From Sediminibacterium sp. C3 (lineage in GTDB: Bacteria; Bacteroidota; Bacteroidia; Chitinophagales; Chitinophagaceae): a stretch of DNA of 64,000 nucleotides. The notes below the pieces were generated by a model, which had not been told where the DNA came from, made no database searches, and saw nothing but the letters and a program-made list of their open reading frames with translations. Positions within the stretch are counted from its first letter, which is position 1. Each line of letters opens with the position of its first letter. Shown here piece after piece: positions 52,603-61,306 of this stretch. Location of the stretch: positions 2,788,254 to 2,852,253 of the forward strand of contig NZ_KI669560.1 in NCBI RefSeq assembly GCF_000508085.1. The letters run 5' to 3'. Made by a program: the position numbers and the translations under genes.

Positions 52603-52716
52603 TTAACTATCAGCATATTGAATGCTGATTAATGGGATTTTATTACTGGAATCCTGAGCATGAACATCAGGATAAAATAACAGACTAATCAGAATAACTA
52701 TACGAGTATATATCAT
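52603..52716 (-). pseudogene. Remnant encoding a signal peptide and a few mature residues
   Basis: A 37-codon frame starting at ATG 52716 with a convincing signal peptide (MIYTRIVILISLLFYPDVHA) followed by QDSSNKIPLISIQYADS and a stop. The mature part is too short for a folded protein, and ISIQYA resembles the first strand of a secreted outer-membrane protein. It is best read as the 5' stub of a deleted gene, although a tiny secreted peptide cannot be excluded. The rest of 52564-52734 shows nothing else. Confidence 0.5.
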
Positions 52717-52734
52717 GCTCTAAATGCTATTGTT

Positions 52735-52953
52735 TTAAATCTTATTCTTTTTCCTGGGAATTGACAAAGACTCCCAATTAGCATCACATAGCATATTGCC
52801 AACCACATGCCACACAATCGTGGCAATGGAATTGCTTTCTTCATTGTACTTCCAATTCAATTGTTCATCGGAGAGTCTATCAAAAATTTTCTCCGTTAAT
52901 TGTTTGTAATATTCAAACTGATGTTTGGCGCTATGAATAAAATCGTCATGCAT
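52735..52953 (-). pseudogene. Truncated DinB-like (DUF1572) gene
   Basis: 72 codons. The first ~55 match the N-terminus of DinB-like DUF1572 proteins (AKHQFEYYKQLTEKIFDRLS, DEQLNWKYNEESNSIATIVW, HVVGNML) and then the sequence turns into an unrelated stretch ending KKNKI before the stop. Family members are about 150-170 aa, so roughly the last half, including later helices and metal ligands, is missing. A deletion joining this gene to other DNA is the likely cause. Confidence 0.7.
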
Positions 52954-52976
52954 GATAAATGACTTTTGAATTGAAA

Positions 52977-53780
52977 TTATACTGCATCGGGCTTGGGTCC
53001 TTTAGCCAGTATTTTCCTTGTTAAACCAGGGAACCAGCGTTGCAAACCAACAATAATTCTGCCATGGGTTGTGAAAACATAATTGCGCTTTCGCTTCAGA
53101 ATAGCCCATACCATTACTTTGGCGGCTTTATTGGTTGGCCACATTAAATTAGAGGGACGCGGATCGGGCCGATCCGGATGCCAGACGCCTTCATTGTCAA
53201 CACGTGCAATTTCAGATACTACGAACCCCGGATGTAAAACAGTACAACTCACCCCTGTTCCCATTAATTCCAATTGCAGAGTAAGACCAATAGAATTTAC
53301 CGCTGCTTTAGACGCACCGTAAGCACCTATATGAGGATTGGGAAGAAACGCTCCTACGCTACCCACCAATCCGATTCTACCTTGTGTTTTCTTTAAATGA
53401 GGTAGTGCATATTTAACTGTTAAAGCCAATCCCGTAACATTCCCTTGTAATTGCCTGCTCCAATCGGCTGCAGTTAATTGTTCAATACTTCCAAATACAC
53501 CAAAGCCCGCATTAGCAACTGCAATATCCATTCTGCCCCATTGTTCTATAATAGATGCAACAGCTTCTTCAATTGATTTTTCATCCATAATATCTACCGG
53601 AACTACGAGGGCTTCTCCGCCCTTTTGACGAATTTCCTGAGCAACGGCTTCCAGCAATTCTTTGCGTCTTGCAGATAAAACCACTTTAAATCCTTGTGCT
53701 ACCCATTCAAATGCCATTGCTTTACCTATACCAGAAGATGCTCCGGTAATCCAGACTACTTTGTTTTGGGAATTAGTCAT
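52977..53780 (-). CDS. Short-chain dehydrogenase/reductase
   Basis: 267 residues of classical SDR type. The cofactor-binding motif is TGASSGIGKAMAFEW, the NAG motif is VANAGFGVFG, the catalytic residues are Ser in LVGSVGAFL and Tyr/Lys in YGASKAAVNSIGL, and ARRKEL suggests NADP preference. The C-terminal part (ILKRKRNYVFTTHGRIIVGL) is basic and hydrophobic, as in membrane-associated SDRs. Substrate unknown. It begins a run of minus-strand genes with pirin (14 nt upstream) and VOC. Confidence 0.93.
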   Translation of the reverse strand: MTNSQNKVVWITGASSGIGKAMAFEWVAQGFKVVLSARRKELLEAVAQEIRQKGGEALVVPVDIMDEKSIEEAVASIIEQWGRMDIAVANAGFGVFGSIEQLTAADWSRQLQGNVTGLALTVKYALPHLKKTQGRIGLVGSVGAFLPNPHIGAYGASKAAVNSIGLTLQLELMGTGVSCTVLHPGFVVSEIARVDNEGVWHPDRPDPRPSNLMWPTNKAAKVMVWAILKRKRNYVFTTHGRIIVGLQRWFPGLTRKILAKGPKPDAV

Positions 53781-53794
53781 AATGATGACAATTT

Positions 53795-54679
53795 TTACTT
53801 TTTAGGTAAGGTTGGATAGGGTACAAATTCGGTTTCATCACCCTTTACTTTTTCAAATAACTGATCTTTCCATTTTTGTTTTGCTTCAGCTATCAGTTCC
53901 CGGCTGGTTGCAACAAAGTTCCAGTCGATGAATCTTTCTTCAGGAAAAGGCTCTCCTCCAAAAATATAAATAGTGCTATTGGCTTCTATTGTAAAAGTGC
54001 ATAATTGACTGTCCTTCGTAACTAGCATTTGCCTGGGCCCATAGATATTGCCATCACTTTCAATAGCCCCTTCCAGTATATACAAACCAGACTCTCCATA
54101 TAAATGTTTGCCAATGATCAGCTCCTGTTTTTGTGAGCTTTTAATTTCGATCATATACATTGGACTGTATACAGGCACCCCCGATTTTCTATTAAAAGCT
54201 TCACCAGCTATTAGCTTATACTGAATACCATCCGTTTCCCAACAGGGAATTCCGCTTTCAGGAATATGATAAAACGATGGTTCCATTTGCTCCAGCTCTT
54301 TAGGAAGCGCTACCCAGATTTGCAAGCCATGCATATTCTTTTCAGAATGCCTTATATAGGCTGGGGTTCGCTCACTGTGCACGATTCCTCTACCTGCTGT
54401 CATCCAGTTAACCGCACCAGGCTTTATTTCAACCTCCGTGCCAATTGAATCACGGTGCATGATGCTGCCTTCAAATAAGAATGTAAGCGTAGAAAGTCCA
54501 ATATGTGGATGAGGTAATACATCAAAATTATTACGCTCATTTAATTTTACAGGGCCCATATGGTCAATGTAAATAAAGGGGCCAACCATTCGCTTCTGAC
54601 GAAAGGGAAGCAATCTGCCTACCAGGAATTTACCTATATCAGCTGCTCGTTCTTCTATGATTAAATTGATGTTGGACAT
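53795..54679 (-). CDS. Pirin-family protein
   Basis: 294-residue double cupin. The metal-binding cupin is seen in DVLPHPHIGLSTLTFLFEGS, then HRDSIGTEVEIKPGAVNWMT, AGRGIVHSERT and MHGLQIWVALPKELE; the pirin metal ligands are these His and Glu residues. The second cupin region is GKHLYGESGLYILEG onward. Bacterial pirins are implicated in quercetin-like or regulatory functions, without a general role. It is 2 nt downstream of the VOC gene and 14 nt upstream of the SDR gene. Confidence 0.94.
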   Translation of the reverse strand: MSNINLIIEERAADIGKFLVGRLLPFRQKRMVGPFIYIDHMGPVKLNERNNFDVLPHPHIGLSTLTFLFEGSIMHRDSIGTEVEIKPGAVNWMTAGRGIVHSERTPAYIRHSEKNMHGLQIWVALPKELEQMEPSFYHIPESGIPCWETDGIQYKLIAGEAFNRKSGVPVYSPMYMIEIKSSQKQELIIGKHLYGESGLYILEGAIESDGNIYGPRQMLVTKDSQLCTFTIEANSTIYIFGGEPFPEERFIDWNFVATSRELIAEAKQKWKDQLFEKVKGDETEFVPYPTLPKK

Positions 54680-54681
54680 AG

Positions 54682-55125
54682 TTATAAAGAATTGCCTTTG
54701 TAACGGGGATCAAAATCCACCATCCACTCAATTCCAAATTTATCCCTGAACATACCAAAGTAAGAACCCCAGGGGCTATCCCCAATGGGCATTTCAATTT
54801 GTCCACCAGTGGAAAGGCTATTAAACAAGTGATCTGCTTCTTCCTTTGATTCGGCCCCAATAGAAATTTTACTTCTGGTTTCGTTTAAATTGTGAACGCC
54901 CAATGCTTCCGGGGTATCACTTCCCATTAAAATATTGTTCTTACCAACAGGTAGTGCAATATGCATAATTTTGTTAGCTTCAGTTTCTTTGGCTATGCTT
55001 CCTTCAAATTCCATATCCTTGAAGCGCATAACCATTGCAAACTCACCTCCAAAAGCGGAACGGTAAAACTCAAAAGCTTCTTCTGCATTTCCATTAAAAT
55101 GGATGTAAGGGTTTATTTGTGCCAT
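54682..55125 (-). CDS. VOC-family protein (PhnB/glyoxalase-like)
   Basis: 147 residues with a single VOC beta-alpha-beta-beta-beta unit plus C-terminal half, similar to PhnB: INPYIHFNGNAEEAFEFYRS at the start, IMHIALPVGKNNILMGSDTP in the centre and MPIGDSPWGSYFGMFRDKFG near the end, the last ending in IEWMVDFDP. Members include glyoxalases and demethylubiquinone-like methyltransferase relatives; activity is unknown. It is 28 nt downstream of the damaged SRPBCC gene and 2 nt before the pirin gene. Confidence 0.92.
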   Translation of the reverse strand: MAQINPYIHFNGNAEEAFEFYRSAFGGEFAMVMRFKDMEFEGSIAKETEANKIMHIALPVGKNNILMGSDTPEALGVHNLNETRSKISIGAESKEEADHLFNSLSTGGQIEMPIGDSPWGSYFGMFRDKFGIEWMVDFDPRYKGNSL

Positions 55126-55153
55126 GATATTGTTGTTTGTTCATGAGGGAGGG

Positions 55154-55609
55154 TTATTCAATTATTTCTTTCAACTTCGCTAATGCCTTTGGATAATGAT
55201 TGTTGAAATAATCCAGGTATTCATCAATAACGTCAATATCAACCGTTACTGTGGTAACACTTTCTATTTCATGAAAGGAATAATTTTCATGGCCGCCAGC
55301 CCACTTTTCAACCAGCTCGCCAGATGTCACTTCTTTATCACCGTCTATAAATCCATAGTGTCGTATAGAAACAAATTCCGCCGGAAGGTGTTCCCTGATT
55401 TCCGAAACCATCCCACCTCGCTTTCCGTTTTCATCAACCCCTACAAAATAAATCTTACTTCCCTTTTCCCAGTTACCTTCAAAAGTAGAAGTTGGATTAA
55501 AAACAGAGGTCCATCCCTGATAGGTGGAAATATCTTTCAAGCCCAGCATCGTTTCGTACACTTTTTGTGCAGGTGCATGGATTTGTTATTTGAATTGTAG
55601 TTTTTGCAT
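55154..55609 (-). pseudogene. SRPBCC (AHSA1-like) gene with a stop at codon 8
   Basis: From the ATG at 55609 the sequence reads MQKLQFK, then TAA (55588-55586), then QIHAPAQKVYETMLGLKD and the rest of an intact AHSA1/SRPBCC domain (YQGWTSVFNPTSTFEGNWEK, GSKIYFVGVDENGKRGGM) to 55154. The residues before and after the stop are in one frame and form the expected N-terminal strand (LQFK-x-QIHAPAQKVYETM), so a single base change created the stop. Translation could restart at GTG 55561 but would lose the first strand. Without the stop it would be 151 aa. Confidence 0.82.
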
Positions 55610-55682
55610 GGCAAAGTGGGGTATTGAACTTAAATGTACAATTCAAATGGGAGAATGTCAATACATAATACAGGAGCGGCTT

Positions 55683-56927
55683 CTATTTATTGGGTTTCAG
55701 AATAAGCCTGAGTGAACTGTTTTTGGTCAGGTATGACCAGGCCCAGTTAATAAAGATAATTAGTTTGTTCCTAACCGTTAGAATTAACATCAAATGCAGA
55801 AACATCCAAACCAGCCATGCCATATATCCTTTGAATTGAATGAATGGCAAATCTACCACTGCTTTGTTTCGGCCAATGGTAGCCATGGCACCTAAATCTT
55901 TGTATTCATATTCAATTAAAGGCCTATTCTGGTATTCGTTTCTAAGATTCCGGCTCAACAATTTTGCCTGATTGATGGCAACATTTGCTACCTGAGGGTG
56001 CCCCTTGGGATAATTGGGAGTAGTCATTAAGGATATATCACCAATTGCATAAATATTAGTGTATCCGAGTATTTTATTTTGTCTGTTTACCTGTATTCTG
56101 GAATTGGCAATCCATACTTTTTCATCTAGCCCTTCAATATAATTTCCTTTGATGCCCGCCGCCCAGATTAATGTTGATGCGGGAATAATCTTCCCATTAG
56201 ACAGCGTTACCATTGTTCCATCATATGATTTTACAAAAGTTTCTGTTATCAATTGAACACCCAATTGAGTTAAATATTCACCAGATGCCTCACTGGCTTT
56301 GGTGCTCATAGCGCCCAAAGTTCTGTTACTTCCTTCAATTAAATAAATACTGAATTTAGAAAAGTCAATACCCGGATAGTCTTTCGGCAAGACGAATTTT
56401 TTTATTTCAGCGAAAGCGCCGGCCAACTCTACACCAGTTGGCCCTGCACCTACGATGACCAGATTGAGCAAGGCTTTCCTACTCTCTGCATCTGCGCTAA
56501 GAATGCTTTCAAATACTGTTATGATATGATTTCTAATAGCAATGGCATCATAAGTAGACTTGAGCGTAAACGCATTTTGTTCAATAGAAGTATTGTTGAA
56601 AAAATTGGTAGTGCACCCTGTAGCAATCACCAGATAATCATAATGAAAGTCGCCAATTGTTGTAGCAATTTTATTATCTTCAGGATACAGCTTAGTTACT
56701 TCCGCCAACCTTATCTGAATGTTTGAATTACCCTTGAATACGAAGCGCAAGGGAAAGGAAATGCTGGAGGGTTCAATTTGCGAAGTAGCTACCTGATAAA
56801 ATAAGGGCTGAAACTGGTGATGATTCAGCTTGTCAATTAAGGTAATATCAAAATACTTTTTATCTACCTTTTTGGCAAGTTCTAGTCCGGCAAAACCAGC
56901 ACCTAATATGATGAGTTTCTTTTTCAA
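55683..56927 (-). CDS. ndh: Type II NADH:quinone oxidoreductase
   Basis: 414 residues. FAD-binding motif IILGAGFAGLELAKK, NADH-binding motif NLVIVGAGPTGVELAGAF, and the linking ATGCTTNFF are in place; the second FAD-contact GYTNIYAIGDISLM is near residue 300. A hydrophobic C-terminal segment (FKGYMAWLVWMFLHLMLILT) gives membrane attachment. It feeds electrons from NADH into the quinone pool without pumping protons. No obvious partner genes adjoin; the neighbouring SRPBCC remnant is unrelated. Confidence 0.94.
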   Translation of the reverse strand: MKKKLIILGAGFAGLELAKKVDKKYFDITLIDKLNHHQFQPLFYQVATSQIEPSSISFPLRFVFKGNSNIQIRLAEVTKLYPEDNKIATTIGDFHYDYLVIATGCTTNFFNNTSIEQNAFTLKSTYDAIAIRNHIITVFESILSADAESRKALLNLVIVGAGPTGVELAGAFAEIKKFVLPKDYPGIDFSKFSIYLIEGSNRTLGAMSTKASEASGEYLTQLGVQLITETFVKSYDGTMVTLSNGKIIPASTLIWAAGIKGNYIEGLDEKVWIANSRIQVNRQNKILGYTNIYAIGDISLMTTPNYPKGHPQVANVAINQAKLLSRNLRNEYQNRPLIEYEYKDLGAMATIGRNKAVVDLPFIQFKGYMAWLVWMFLHLMLILTVRNKLIIFINWAWSYLTKNSSLRLILKPNK

Positions 56928-56999
56928 GCAAGGAAAAGATAATCATTTATTTTATAAACGTTAACCACAACCTGTTTTTATTATCAAATCCATTTACCC

Positions 57000-57377
57000 A
57001 TGAGAAATCAATTCCGTTTTTTAGCTGTAACTATTGGGTTTACTCTATTGACTATTTCTCTTCAGGCACAGAACAAAGAACCCAACTTGAAATTTGGCAA
57101 GTATGGATGTACAGCCACCAAATACATTAATGGATTTTACCAGTACTCACCCAAGGGGTCTTTTATTATAAATAAAAATGGCAGTTACACGTATTTAGGA
57201 TTTGAAAAACCTAGTACCGGCAAATTCACTGTTGATGAAAAAGGGAATCTTCAATTTAAGGGTGGTTATTTTGATGGCGGCAAAGCAGAAAAAATTGACA
57301 CATCTAACCGATTCTTTTTAGTTTTCCCTTCAAATCCTGACAATCGTTGGACTTGTTCCTATACGGATAAGCCTTAA
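57000..57377 (+). CDS. Small secreted hypothetical protein
   Basis: 125 residues with a signal peptide (FRFLAVTIGFTLLTISLQAQ). The mature part is beta-rich (KFGKYGCTATKYINGFYQYS, SYTYLGFEKPSTGKFTVDEK, NLQFKGGYFDGGKAEKIDTS). Two cysteines occur, in YGCTATK and WTCSYTDKP. I recognise no family. It is alone on plus between two minus-strand genes, ending 24 nt before the convergent gene at 57402. Confidence 0.6.
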   Translation: MRNQFRFLAVTIGFTLLTISLQAQNKEPNLKFGKYGCTATKYINGFYQYSPKGSFIINKNGSYTYLGFEKPSTGKFTVDEKGNLQFKGGYFDGGKAEKIDTSNRFFLVFPSNPDNRWTCSYTDKP

Positions 57378-57401
57378 AAAAGATATTCCTATTAAATAAA
57401 G

Positions 57402-57647
57402 CTATTTTTTGATTTTCCGGTATTGAGTAATACTATAATAAATACTCCCACCCGTTGCCAGAATTGCTATGGCAATACTCCCTTTAAAACCAAAAGCCTT
57501 TGCAAAAAGTATTAGCAGGTCTTGTTTTCCAGGCTGTGTGCTGGATGGACCAATAGCTATTCCCTGCTCAATATCATGAGCATAAACAACCAATAAGGCA
57601 GAAAAAATAATAATTGCCAGAATGTATAAAATAGGCTTCCACATCAA
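57402..57647 (-). CDS. Small hypothetical membrane protein
   Basis: 81 residues with an N-terminal hydrophobic helix (ILYILAIIIFSALLVVYA), a polar middle (DIEQGIAIGPSSTQPGKQD) and a second helix (GSIAIAILATGGSIYYSI) ending in a basic tail. The first helix could be a signal anchor. No family recognised. It follows the amidohydrolase gene by 21 nt on the same strand and may be cotranscribed. Confidence 0.55.
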   Translation of the reverse strand: MMWKPILYILAIIIFSALLVVYAHDIEQGIAIGPSSTQPGKQDLLILFAKAFGFKGSIAIAILATGGSIYYSITQYRKIKK

Positions 57648-57668
57648 GCTAAACTGTAAGTGATATTA

Positions 57669-59006
57669 CTAATTCAAAATATTTTTATACACCACCCCGT
57701 CTTTCATGATCAGCATAAAATTTGCATCCGGGTTCTCGACCAACTTAATATTTTCTAATGGGCTGCCATTCACTAAAATTAAATCAGCATAAGCTCCCAC
57801 TGAAATTTCACCCAACTTGCCTTTTTGATACGGGTCTCTTTTACCACTCATTCTTAACAATTCTGCATTGGAAGAGGTTGCCATTTTCAAAATTTCATAC
57901 GGTGTGTACCAACGAGTTAATGCAGAAAGTTTCGAACCTTGCTTTGTTGCCTCTTTGGCATCAAATAAAATATCCGTCCCCCATGCGGTTTTAATATTAT
58001 ACTTTTTAGCAAATGTATAAGCAATCTCCGTTCCCTGACGCATTTCATCTTGTTTCAAGCGATTAGGGCTCCCTTCAGGAAATCTGGATTCTCCGTTATC
58101 GATAAAAGGCTGTAAGCTCCACCAGATTCCTTTTTCTGCCATTAATTTTGCCGTTTCTTCATCAGCCAATTGACCGTGATCAATGCACTTTACTCCCGCT
58201 TTTATTGCAGTCTTAATAGCATCAGGTGTATAAGCGTGAACTGTTACATAAGTTCCCCAATTTTCAGCGGCAGATACCGCTGCTTTAAATTCAGCTTCTG
58301 TATACTGTGTAACATCCAAAGGATCATAATTGGAAGACACTCCTCCGCCTGCCATCAATTTAATTTGTGTTGCACCCTGACGTAATTGCTCTCTTGTACG
58401 CATCAAAACATTATCGGCCCCATCTGCAACTGCCACCATCCCATTTCTTTCCGGATAGGAAAGCTCTCCTATTTTACGTGGCACATCGGTTGGCAAACCA
58501 AAATCTCCGTGGCCACCTGTCTGTGAAATAAATGCACCACTTGAATAAACTCTTGGACCAGAAGCTAACCCCATATCAATCGCTTTGGCCAAGGTCAAAG
58601 ATCCACCTCCTAAATCTCTTACGGTAGTGAATCCTCTTAATAACTGCTTCTCTGCGGCTTTAGCCGCTATTAAATTAAGCATTGCAAAATCGCTCATCAT
58701 CGCCTGCATTTGCGGAATGCTTTCAAATAATAAATGGACATGTGCATCAATCATGCCAGGCATAAGAAATTTACCCTTTCCGTCAATTATCTGGGTGAAC
58801 CCACTTCGGTCAGTTACAATCCCTTCGGTAGAAATCTTTGTAATAATATTATTCTCAATCAATACATTTCCTTTGATGGTCTTGGCATCCTTTCCGTTGA
58901 AAATTTCAACATTATTAATAAGAATTTTGGTTGGTTTGGAACTTTGCGCAACTATTATGTTGCTGAATAAAAGTAATAATGCTAAAACGGATTGGAATAA
59001 TCTCAT
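57669..59006 (-). CDS. Secreted amidohydrolase-superfamily metal-dependent hydrolase
   Basis: 445 residues with a signal peptide (LFQSVLALLLLFSNIIVAQ). The amidohydrolase domain shows the first metal motif PGMIDAHVHLLFES, TVRDLGGG, IKLMAGGGVSSNYDPLD, CIDHGQLADEETA and the catalytic Asp in KTAWGTDILFDAKEA. This resembles the imidazolonepropionase-like or Xaa-Pro dipeptidase-type exported amidohydrolases. Substrate unknown. Periplasmic or outer-membrane exposed. A signal peptide cleavage near VAQSSK is inferred. Confidence 0.92.
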   Translation of the reverse strand: MRLFQSVLALLLLFSNIIVAQSSKPTKILINNVEIFNGKDAKTIKGNVLIENNIITKISTEGIVTDRSGFTQIIDGKGKFLMPGMIDAHVHLLFESIPQMQAMMSDFAMLNLIAAKAAEKQLLRGFTTVRDLGGGSLTLAKAIDMGLASGPRVYSSGAFISQTGGHGDFGLPTDVPRKIGELSYPERNGMVAVADGADNVLMRTREQLRQGATQIKLMAGGGVSSNYDPLDVTQYTEAEFKAAVSAAENWGTYVTVHAYTPDAIKTAIKAGVKCIDHGQLADEETAKLMAEKGIWWSLQPFIDNGESRFPEGSPNRLKQDEMRQGTEIAYTFAKKYNIKTAWGTDILFDAKEATKQGSKLSALTRWYTPYEILKMATSSNAELLRMSGKRDPYQKGKLGEISVGAYADLILVNGSPLENIKLVENPDANFMLIMKDGVVYKNILN

Positions 59007-59093
59007 ATCTCAAAAAAATTGATTTGGAATGGCTAGTAAAATAATAAAAAATATTAATTTATTAACTTTTTGTTGAACCCGCTTAACGCAAAT

Positions 59094-60413
59094 TTACTTT
59101 TGCTTTAAAATGGAAAGTTGTTGCACTTGAGTACCTGCTTTCCTTCCTTGTACGGCTAGATATATAATACCTGACAGGTATTTGATTTTAATCACTTCTC
59201 CGAACTTTAGAAAATTATCACTCCCCACCAGGGTTTGACTACCATTAGAAATTTTATAAATAGAAATGCCTTGTTTATTAGCCCCATTGTTGGCATATCC
59301 TGTATAATACATGTTTCCATGCTCATCAAAGGCAATATCACTATCCGTTTCACTACCATACAAAAGACTGGCTCCATCCAATACTTTCCGGAGTTCTTTA
59401 GTCTGGAAATTGTATACAAACGAAAAGTATTTTTTTGTGTCTGGATGATACACAAAAAGTCCCATTTGCTTACCGTCTTTGCTGTAATGACGATATGTTT
59501 TCGCAGTACCGGTAAAACTGGGATAATATGGAATATAGGGAACGGAAGCGACCACTGTAGCAGGGGTTTCTTTAAAGACAGGTACGGGCAAATCGGTAGG
59601 AACATATTCTGCAACAATCAAATTATTGTCTCTGGTAGTAGCAAACAAAGTACTCTTTCCTCGTTCTGCTTCCGTAAACAAGGGACGAATATTATTGCCA
59701 TTGTTAAACATATATGAACCAATAGTATTAAAGCCCCCCCAGAGCAAGTTTAACCCCGATAAGAGATAAGGATTAGGATTGGGGTTTAAACCAACAAATG
59801 AATAAACCATATTGGGATAAAGATAAATACTCAGATTGCGATACCCCATCTCCATAAAATACCCTTCAAACTCTCCCAGATGACCTTGACCAACTACACC
59901 TCCAAGTCCGTTATATCCGGCATCTCCAGACACATGCAGATAGGTACTCCCTCTAGGGCCAGCATAGGTCATCAGTGCCATTATATATTGGTTGGTATAG
60001 GGCCGAAAAGCGTGTACCTGTAATTGCTGACGCATATCACCACTTCCAGACACAAAATTTTTAAAATCAGGAAATTGTTTGGCACCTTTTGGCAAGGGAA
60101 TCACTTTTTTACTATTAAGATCAACAGTATTTCGATAAAAACTCTCATAGCCATTTACACCCCCAATGGCATTTTGAATGTATACAAAATGAAACAGGTG
60201 ATCGTTTTCTATAGTCATATCACTCATCCCATATTTTCCGAATGTCTGCATTAACATAGTGGTGTCCCATATATGTTCGAAAGCAGCATTGGCCTGTAAA
60301 ACATTAATTGGTTCATAAGGATTTGAGGGATTACCGGTGTTATTGGTTTCTTTTTTGCAAGAGGTTGTTGCAAGCAGCGTAAACAATAAAATGGCCGCAA
60401 TTATTTGTTTCAT
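59094..60413 (-). CDS. Large predicted lipoprotein, unassigned; shares the palindrome of 46669
   Basis: 439 residues with a lipoprotein signal (IIAAILLFTLLATTSCKKE, lipobox ATTSC). The mature part is rich in strand-like segments and short Gly-Asn repeats, e.g. YLHVSGDAGYNGLGGVVGQG and YPNMVYSFVGLNPNPNPYLL, then TRDNNLIVAEYVPTD and GNMYYTGYANNGANKQGISI, which suggest a propeller-like beta fold. I do not recognise a family. Its start is 72 nt downstream of the palindrome at 60485-60502, the same arms as at 47291-47308, so it may belong to the same regulon. Confidence 0.68.
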   Translation of the reverse strand: MKQIIAAILLFTLLATTSCKKETNNTGNPSNPYEPINVLQANAAFEHIWDTTMLMQTFGKYGMSDMTIENDHLFHFVYIQNAIGGVNGYESFYRNTVDLNSKKVIPLPKGAKQFPDFKNFVSGSGDMRQQLQVHAFRPYTNQYIMALMTYAGPRGSTYLHVSGDAGYNGLGGVVGQGHLGEFEGYFMEMGYRNLSIYLYPNMVYSFVGLNPNPNPYLLSGLNLLWGGFNTIGSYMFNNGNNIRPLFTEAERGKSTLFATTRDNNLIVAEYVPTDLPVPVFKETPATVVASVPYIPYYPSFTGTAKTYRHYSKDGKQMGLFVYHPDTKKYFSFVYNFQTKELRKVLDGASLLYGSETDSDIAFDEHGNMYYTGYANNGANKQGISIYKISNGSQTLVGSDNFLKFGEVIKIKYLSGIIYLAVQGRKAGTQVQQLSILKQK

Positions 60414-60484
60414 TTACTAATCTTAACGTGAAGAAAAAACGATTTGATTCTTCGCCGAAAGTATTTAATAAAAGATTTCTGCCT

Positions 60485-60502
60485 ATGGGCCGCACAGCCC
60501 AT
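60485..60502. promoter_or_regulatory. 18-bp palindrome ATGGGCCGCACAGCCCAT (operator candidate, site 2)
   Basis: Same ATGGGC/GCCCAT arms and the same 18-bp length as at 47291-47308, with centre CCGCACAG-like rather than CTGTTCAG. On the minus strand, a TACTTTCG box follows 21 nt later, comparable to the 23 nt at site 1, upstream of the lipoprotein gene that starts at 60413. Confidence 0.68.
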
Positions 60503-60516
60503 TCTTATATTCCCAA

Positions 60517-61290
60517 TTAAATAAAACCCGCCCCCAAAGCAAGGGAAATTAAAATCAACATAATAGCCACTGTTACCTGTAAAAACTTAAGAGTTACTTT
60601 CTTTAAAAGTTTGTTGCCAATATAAGCACCGATAATAGCTGAAAAAGTAGCAAAGACCACCAGATTCAGGTTATCCGTAAGACCCGCACTGTTAAACCTG
60701 GTAGCGTAAACACTTAATCTGGTAAAGTCCACAAAAGTAGAAACCACTACTGCTGTTGCTACAAATGCTTCTTTAGAGAGACCTGCTTTAATTAGAAAGG
60801 CACTTCGCAACGCTCCCTGGTTGCCGGAAAGCCCCCCGAAAAATCCACTTAATGCACCACCGACCGGAAGTTTATCCTTGCCGAATTGCAGATTGCTGAA
60901 ATAAGGAATTAAATCGATGCTTGCAAAGAGAATGAGCAAAACAGAAATGATAAACTTTACCGGGAACACCTGAAAAGTTTTTCCAAATAGTTGATATGTA
61001 AAAAGCGGTTGCCAATTAGTGATGTTCAGCAACAACCAGGACCCTAGTAAAGCAGCCAACACTGCAGGAATTCCAAAACGCAATACCACTTGCCTGTCTG
61101 CTGCTCGTCCAACCAACACTAATTTGAAGATATTATTAAAAAAATGGACAACCCCTGTAAGAGCAATGGCTAAGTCTACAGGGAAGAAAATCATAAATAC
61201 GGGTGTAAGAATCGTCCCTAAACCAAATCCTGAAAAGAATGTCAGGATGGCCACAAGAAATGCCGTCAACGATATAATTACGATTTCCAT
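60517..61290 (-). CDS. TauE/SafE-family (TSUP) membrane permease
   Basis: 257 residues from the ATG at 61290 (MEIVIISLTAFLVAILTF); a 64-codon upstream extension overlaps the neighbouring membrane gene and lacks family sequence. Eight or so hydrophobic segments: FFSGFGLGTILTPVFMIFF, LTGVVHFFNNIFKLVLVGRA, VGGALSGFFGGLSGNQGALR (the TSUP motif), KEAFVATAVVVSTFVDFTR and others. The family exports sulfite, taurine-derived or other organosulfur anions; the substrate is not known. It is 16 nt downstream of the four-helix membrane gene. Confidence 0.9.
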   Translation of the reverse strand: MEIVIISLTAFLVAILTFFSGFGLGTILTPVFMIFFPVDLAIALTGVVHFFNNIFKLVLVGRAADRQVVLRFGIPAVLAALLGSWLLLNITNWQPLFTYQLFGKTFQVFPVKFIISVLLILFASIDLIPYFSNLQFGKDKLPVGGALSGFFGGLSGNQGALRSAFLIKAGLSKEAFVATAVVVSTFVDFTRLSVYATRFNSAGLTDNLNLVVFATFSAIIGAYIGNKLLKKVTLKFLQVTVAIMLILISLALGAGFI

Positions 61291-61306
61291 TTTTGCTTTA
61301 TGATAG

